64,000 bases of DNA from Leucocoprinus leucothites. Its lineage: Eukaryota > Basidiomycota > Agaricomycetes > Agaricales > Agaricaceae. Location of the stretch: NCBI GenBank assembly GCA_013368445.1, contig JAACJO010000040.1, forward strand, positions 1 through 64,000. Reading direction: 5' to 3'. Below the pieces are notes generated by a model. It was not told the origin of the DNA and did not search any database. It saw nothing but the letters and a program-made list of their open reading frames with translations. Below, one piece after another: positions 57,980 through 64,000 of this stretch. Position 1 is the stretch's first letter; the number at the start of each line of letters is the position of its first letter. Both the position numbers and the translations under genes were made by a program.

Positions 57980-59814
57980 ATTACTTCTATTGCTATAGGT
58001 AAACGTAAATCGAAAGCCAAACAGGCCATATGCCAAACAACTGAGTCTGCCAATACCTCCGATGACAAGCTCAACATTACTGAGATATCTGAGGACAAAC
58101 ATCTTGACCCCTACGATGACCCACACAACATCTGTGGCTTCTCTAGACCTCAGTCCTCCACCCCCGAGGCTGACCTTGTGTTGCCTCCTCCCCCAGTGCC
58201 TGGTGATGTTTCATCCCTTGTGCCTACTACTCAACCTCTGGTGGCTTTTAGCCCCACAGGTCCCTCCACCACCACTCCCAGTGGCTCTATTGCACCCTGG
58301 GCTGGCCCCTCTACTCCCTCTTCTATTGGACCTGACTTGGAGAAGGAGGCTGTGGCTACCTATGAAGGTCTTCATTGGTTTGGCAAATGGATGTCAAATC
58401 TTGATCCCACTGCAGTCATGACCAACATGGCCAAACACTCATTCACTCTCTACCTCATTGGGAGCTTATGGGAATTCAGGAGGAGGGGCTGGGAGAATAC
58501 CCAGCTCACTTTGGTACTTCAGAAGTAGGGGTGGCCTACGGTTGACTCCTTCCTTCGCTCTGAGAGCTTTTCAACTGGCCCTAATCAACCACACAGCAAC
58601 CACAAGTCGTCCTGTGGATCTGCTGACAAAGCAGGTCCACATGACATTAGCATGGGTGACCCTGAAGCACCCAAACAACTGCCTCTGGATTGTTGGCCCA
58701 CTCCACCTTACTGCCCAAGCAAGCACCCCCCAAAGTGCACACTAGTGGCCCTCCTCAAGCTAGGGTTAGGTCTGATGGCCAAGCCCAGTAAGTGCCCACC
58801 AAAGTGCCTTCCCCTCCCACCTCAGCCAAGAAGTCCTTTGCTGAGGTGGTCTGCCAACCCACTAGGGTTGCATCACTCATCAAGTTGGTACAATCCCACT
58901 CTGATCTCAATCCTGATCACATCACTGCAATGCATCAGGCTGCCCAAGCTGCTGCTCCCATTGCCCGGAAGCCATGCATAATAACTGTGGGCCTGACCCA
59001 CCACCAACTCTTCTTTGACTTCACTGGCAGCACTAGTGATGCCATTTATCTCCATCACAAGGCCATGTACCTCCTCAATGACTCCCTCTCCCATGCCAAG
59101 TCAACCTTGCACATGGAGAATATCACCAAGGTGTACAGCACAATTGTGCTGCACACCTCCTCTGTTCCCTCTGATGCCGATTGTGACATCGTTGAGTCCT
59201 CCATCCCCTCCATCTTTGCTGCCCCCTTTGCAATCAAGATGCATTGCCCCAGGTCAAGGTCCTATCTCAAGGTTCTCAATGTCCCTTACTTTGTGAATAG
59301 TGTTCACATCATACCAGTTTATGTGACCAACCACATGCAAGTGTCTGCCTTCAAGGACATCTTTGCCAATGTCTTATCCATGCACATCATGTGCAACTCT
59401 GCCAGAGCCAACACTGCCACCATCTGGTTTAACCTCTGGGATTCCCAATCAGGAGCTAATGCCAAGAAGCTCCTAGGCAAGTATCTCAACTTTGAGGGTG
59501 CTCAGTCTGTCATCCGGGCTGCATGTGCTCATCCAGGCAGTCCCCAGTGTTAGTGTTGCTGGCACTGGGGTCACTCTACTCCATCATGCCACGCCCATGT
59601 ATTGCAATGTACTGTGTGTGGTGGTTCTCATTGTACTGAGAATCACTGCACTCATTCAAGCTGCTGCAAGGGGAGTCTGAAGGCAAATCCCCCCATCCTG
59701 CCCACTTCTGCCAGGGATCCCTGTCCCCATGTCAAGTGCATCAACTGCATCAAGTTGCATGCAGCTGATGAACACAAGTGTCCATTCTGGCACCATTGGT
59801 TTGACCAGCTTTGA
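57980..59814 (+). pseudogene. LINE B5 gag (broken)
   Basis: The initiator ATG is ATA here (ATAGGTAAACGTAAATCG against ATGGGTAGACGCAAATCT in B1). The first part runs to a TAG near 58528. A frameshifted stretch near 58600-58790 leads into a 254-codon open part (58792-59553): KKSFAEVVCQPTRVASLIKL ... LFFDFTGSTSDAIYLHHKAM ... TIWFNLWDSQSGANAKKLLG. TAG interrupts the first knuckle near 59551, then CCWHWGHSTPSC, CTVCGGSHCTENH and CINCIKLHAADEHKCPFW, stop near 59812. Predicted role: RNA-binding gag. No enzyme domain is present. Confidence 0.82.
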
Positions 59815-60144
59815 CTTGAATGCTATTGTCATGATGCTGACCATGTGCATGTGTAGGGCTCTCTTCCCTGCATGTCATATTATCTGCCTCCTGCAATGCA
59901 TGTGGGTGGCCCACAAGTCAAGGCCAAGCACTCTTGGTTAGCCAGTATATCAGAACAATCCAATTTGTATTGTAGTATGCATTCACTTCAAACTATGTAC
60001 CACTCTGTGTGAAGATATTGTATGTACCATGCAGACTTCAGACACGTATTTATACCTAGCTATGTAGATATGTAGTTGGTAGCAGTACTTTCTGCATGTC
60101 ATAGTAGTTGGGCATGGACTGCTATTACGCACCACATTATAAAT

Positions 60145-60161
60145 GGACCCCAAAGGGGTCC
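60145..60161 (+). repeat. 3'-terminal hairpin of LINE B
   Basis: Perfect GGACCCC/GGGGTCC stem with AAA loop, 10 bases before the T/A-rich tail. The same position in B3 (33901-33917) has the stem with one G-T wobble and a different loop, so pairing is kept while sequence drifts. Confidence 0.75.
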
Positions 60162-63100
60162 ACTGATTTTTTTTTTTTAAAAAAAAAAAAAACATATATT
60201 CCAACTCATTGTCATCAGTGATCACTTTTCTTTTGACCAACTTCATTGACATTCCAGATATTGTATATATGGGAGGCAACTTCAACTGTTATTCTCCAGA
60301 ATGGGATCCTCTAGTCACCCATCTCCCTTGTTCCACTATAACTCTGATGGAGTTAGTAGAAAGCCTTAATCTTTCAAGGTCCTCACTGATTACACCTTCT
60401 CCCACCTATTTTTCTTCTATTGAAGGACATGACAATACTGTTATTGATCTCATGTTTTGTGCTAATAACTCTACATCCCATATTATTGACATGGACTCAA
60501 GACTTCCCTCAGATCATATGCCTTTACTCATTGATCTTCCAATCTGCCAGGATTATATTAATTATAAAAAGTGTGTTCTGCCCAAGGATAGCAATGAAGA
60601 GACCACCTTTCTATCTCAGGTCTCAGAGCATCTAGCAGCTCTTGATTGTTCAAACATTCTCACCACTTCTTGTTTGGACAATATTTCTGACTCTATTTCT
60701 TGTGTATTTATTAATGCCTGGAATATGAACTCTAAGATTGTTTGGATTACTAACCAGTCAAAAGAATGGTGGACTCCTCACTGTTCTGAGACCTTACTTA
60801 CTTACAGGAAAACCAAGAACCAAAAAGACTGGTGAGCATTTAGGGCAGCTACTCAAGCCACTAAGCAGTCTTTCTTCGACAAGTGCATTCATGAAATTGC
60901 ATCCTCCAACAAATGCCCCTGGGACCTTATGGAGTGGGTTAAACAGTGTAAACTACCTGCCATTGAGGGGATCTGATACCAAGGATGCCCATGCAATGAC
61001 TTACCAGACTTGTGGAACACCCTCCACTCATCATATAACTCTGCATCAGGCTGACCAGTAAGCCCCCATATCCTTAATGAAATGAAATCTACCCCTACCC
61101 ATTCCTGGGTGGACTTCTCTGCTCTTGAACTAACTGAATCACTCTTGTCTTGTGCTAACTCCTCAGCACCTGGACTGGATCATATATCCTGGAGGCACCT
61201 GAAGTCCATAGTCACTCATAACAACTGCCTCAAGAACATTATCCTCATTGCTAACATGTGCATACATCTCTCTCACTGGCTAGGTCATTTCAAAGACTTG
61301 GTCTCTATCATCATCCCCAAGCTGAATAAACTGGCCTATGATACTCATAAAGCATTTTGACCTATTGTTCTACTAAATACTTTAGGCAAACTTATTGAGA
61401 AGATGATCATACATTGTATGCAATTTGAAGCAGTTTCAACTGGTACTCTCCACCCAAACCAAATGGGAGGGGTTATTCAACAATCTATGGAGGATGCAGG
61501 TGTTTTCCTCACTCACATTATTTGGGCTGGTGGGGCCAAAGGTTTGATTATGAGCATTTGCACTTTCAATATCACCCAATTCTTCCCCTCCTTAAATCAT
61601 GATATTCTTACTGATATCCTGCAATGCCAGGGGTTCACCCCTCAACTTGTAAATTTCTTCTCCCACTACCTTATAGGTTGATCCACACAATTTATGTGGA
61701 ACACTTTTTTGTCTGATGCCCATGACATGGATGTTGGTGTAGGGTAAGGTTTGGCTCTATCCCCAATTCTGTCAGTGCTCTATTTGGTGCCACTCATGTT
61801 TATATTTGACCAGTGTGCTCATCTACAATCTGTACTCTCTTCCCCTCTCTCCTTTGTTGATGATGGGCTTTGTATCCCTCAGGTGAAGAATTATACTGAC
61901 ACTATTTCTTCCCTCAAAGCAGCATATTCCATCATCACATCCATCTGCACTGACCTTGGATTAGTCATTGAACATGACAAATCTGAGGTCTTCCACTTCT
62001 CTCAATGTTATAACAATAAAAACCCCCCACTTGACGTCTCCAATGTCAGTGGCCCCATGCTCTCTCTAAAACCCTTTTGGAGATATCTTGGCTTCTACTT
62101 TGATTGGTATCTCTCATTTCAAGAGCACATCTGGTACTACTCAACTAAAGCATTGTCTATGGTGAAAGCCATGGACATGCTAGGCAACTCCACCTGAGGT
62201 CTCCTACCCCTTCAAAAATGACTTTTCTATAGGTCATGTGTTGTCCCTGTGGCCACATATGGCTTTTGTCTATGGTACTTTGAGGGCACTCATAATAAGG
62301 TGCTTCTCAAGTCCCTATCTTCTATGCAAAGACACACTGCTCTCTGGATCACCAGTGCCTTCTGTACTTCCCCTTCTGGGGGTGCTGAGAGTATTGCTGG
62401 ACTCATCCCTATTCACCTTCATCTTTGTAAACTGGCTATTCATTCTTCTTACTGAGTTTCCTCTTTACCCTCTAACCATGCATTATGTTCACTTTTGTCA
62501 GATTGTTTCTCTCTTAACTTGTCCCCTCATCCCCAATTACTTCACTTTCTTACTCTGGCCAAAAAAGCTAAAGTCAAAGGCCCTATTATTGATGTAGATA
62601 GTTCTCTTTCTCATCTTTCTGATTCCTTCTCCCCATTTGCCCTTGAATCCAAGCCTGGGTCTTGTCTTATGGATATTTTCTCTGATTTGATTCATTTTCA
62701 TCCTTGTAATTGTTCTGATAAACACAAAATGTATAAACACATCTCATCTCTCAATTCGGTTTTCTCTTCATCTTCCTCTAATCAAACTTATATATCAGTA
62801 GTTACTGATGCTTCTGTTCCACTTGTAGGTTCCCTTCAAACAGTTTCGGTGGCACATTTATATTGTGGTGGATGACAAGTGTCCTATGCAAAACAGACAA
62901 GTGGCCCAGCATCTTCTACAGATGCTGAACTCTATTCCATTCAAATTGGCATCACAAAAGCCATTTCCCTCCAATGTGATAAAATCATCCTTATCACCAA
63001 CTGTCTTCCAGCAGCCAAGCTGGCAGTTGACCCCCCTCCATCCACTCAAGTCAGTCACACTCCATTCATGTTTGCTGACTCCTATCCAACTGGCTCACAG

Positions 63101-63966
63101 CCAAACCATCTCAATCTATTGATTTTTGGGACATTCCCTCCAAATAGTAATGGAAGCCCCATCTTAAAGTATATAATGATGTCACTTCCATGTGCATCCA
63201 TGCCCCCTCACAAATAGGTGCCACCCTTGACTTCTTGCAATACAAAGCCACCAATAACTGCCAGAAATCCTGGGAGTCTACATTCTGGAAGAAGAAGTAC
63301 TGTGGCAATAGTTTCCTTCTTTCAAAAAAGAATTGCAAGTTCCTCATCTCTACTTATGTCAAGGGAGGTACCTGGCTCCCCCTTGCCAATGAGTCACCAT
63401 CACTATGCACCCACATGACTCATGCCATCCTTAACCACATTCCTATTGGAGCTTTTCATGAGAGGTTCTTCCCTCTTAAGCCCAAATCCTGTCGCTGTGG
63501 CCATTGCCTGGAAATGCAGCATCATATTCTCTGCTATTGCCTATTATACCCCATCTACACTTAATGGGTGCAATGCACTTTCCCCTAATACAAGTTCCTC
63601 ATTAAGTTCTTGAAAAAGAACCCAGTTGCTTTTGTCTTCACTGATCAAGATATGCATCCACCATCACTTCAAGCCCCTGTGCCTGCTGAACCAAATGAAG
63701 GTGAACTATATTCCTTTATTTCTTCTGTTTTCTCTTCTTTTGAGTCTGATCTCTGCATGTAATGCCTCGTTCAATAGTCTCTCTCTCGAGTCTTCTCTAT
63801 TTCACTAGACTAATTATATATAGTCTTTTTCTTAAGTGGTCTTCAACTACTTCATGTACCCCAGCTTGCCATAGTCTACTATCTGTTTGTATTATTTAGT
63901 TGAAAGTGGACTGTGATCAAGCACTGCTATATAAATTTATTGATTTTTTTTAAAAAAAAAAAAAAA

Positions 63967-63980
63967 AGTGTACTATATTC
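63967..63980. repeat. Right target-site duplication of LINE A copy 5
   Basis: AGTGTACTATATTC, identical to 53765-53778. The remaining 20 bases of the window are flank. Confidence 0.9.
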
Positions 63981-64000
63981 GGACAAGACCTTATCTATTT

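Larger units (their letters stand above)
57908..60190 (+). mobile_element. LINE family B, copy B5, complete (2,283 bp)
   Basis: Starts AATCCCTTCTTGCCCTCTTA and ends with a hairpin (GGACCCC 60145-60151, GGGGTCC 60155-60161) and A-rich tail at 60190. It is flanked by AACATATATTCCAAC (57893-57907 and 60191-60205). It encodes gag only; between the gag stop and the tail there are about 375 bp of non-coding sequence. Size and layout match B3, which shows a stable gag-only element. Confidence 0.9.
57510..63762 (+). pseudogene. LINE A copy 5 ORF2, split by B5
   Basis: Coding parts 57510-57907 and 60206-63762. Endonuclease: LQECPW (Pro to Cys), YMGGNFNCYSPEW (Asp to Asn) and SDHMPLLI. RT: TFNITQFFPSLNHDIL (the Asp of AFDIT is Asn), a TAA in the GQG motif near 61745 (VGVG-stop-GLALSPIL), and FVDDG intact near 61858. 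RNase H: VVTDAS, TDAELYSI, LITNC. The C-terminal cluster CRCGHCLEMQHHILCYC precedes stops at about 63560 and 63760. Several catalytic Asp codons are changed to Asn, so this copy is clearly dead. Confidence 0.86.
53779..63966 (+). mobile_element. LINE family A, copy 5, full length with three nested insertions
   Basis: 5' end CATCCTCCTTTCCCTATAAC, hairpin, ORF0, ORF1, ORF2, 3' core GGACTGTGATCAAGCACTGC at 63908-63927 and A-rich tail to 63966. It contains solo LTR 1 (53899-54444), solo LTR 2 (55378-55739) and complete B5 (57908-60190), each with its own duplication. Without them it is about 6.98 kb, the same as copies 1 and 4. Confidence 0.92.

Overview
The window comes from a filamentous fungus, most likely an agaricomycete basidiomycete. 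The decayed cellular-type genes have many very short introns (about 38-65 bp, GT...AG). The mobile elements are CCHC-gag/EN/RT/RNase H LINEs, a chromodomain Ty3/gypsy element and a DD34E Tc1-type transposon. I cannot name the species. I see no tRNA, rRNA or CRISPR, and only one undamaged full-length gene, the Tc1-type transposase. Roughly three quarters of the window is transposon.

Layout. 1-9,630 holds decayed multi-exon genes: a 2OG-Fe(II) dioxygenase-like gene, an unrecognised gene and a JmjC-like gene split by a solo LTR. 10,483-11,283 is the 3' end of an LTR retrotransposon on the minus strand. 11,722-18,720 is a full-length LINE, called family A here (copy 1, minus). 19,561-20,878 is a decayed coiled-coil gene with paired Cys clusters. 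21,190-24,866 is a Ty3/gypsy chromovirus pol relic (minus), broken by a LINE of a second family, B. From 24,873 to 51,375 lies a nested LINE cluster: B fragment, A copy 2, A copy 3 carrying a complete B element that itself carries a complete Tc1-type transposon, a chimeric inverted A insertion, and A copy 4 inside another B fragment. 51,376-52,560 is CpG-rich and looks like surviving unique DNA. 53,779-63,966 is A copy 5, into which two solo LTRs and one complete B element have inserted. Target-site duplications (TSDs) are visible for most insertions, so much of the insertion order can be read directly.

How the elements relate. Family A is about 7.0 kb: a 5' hairpin, a short acidic ORF0 (127 codons in four copies), a gag-like ORF1 with three Cys/His knuckles, and ORF2 (EEP endonuclease, RT, RNase H, C-terminal Cys/His cluster). 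Family B is about 2.3 kb and encodes only a related gag, yet shares A's 5' hairpin and a 3'-terminal core just before the A-rich tail. B therefore looks like a non-autonomous half-LINE that could use A's ORF2 enzyme. A third 3' end (C, near 52,905) has the same core. Nearly every old coding sequence is broken by C-to-T changes, very often CGA to TGA, as expected from deamination of methylated CpG. The Tc1-type transposon escapes this, with an intact ORF and identical 210-bp terminal repeats, and is the youngest insertion.
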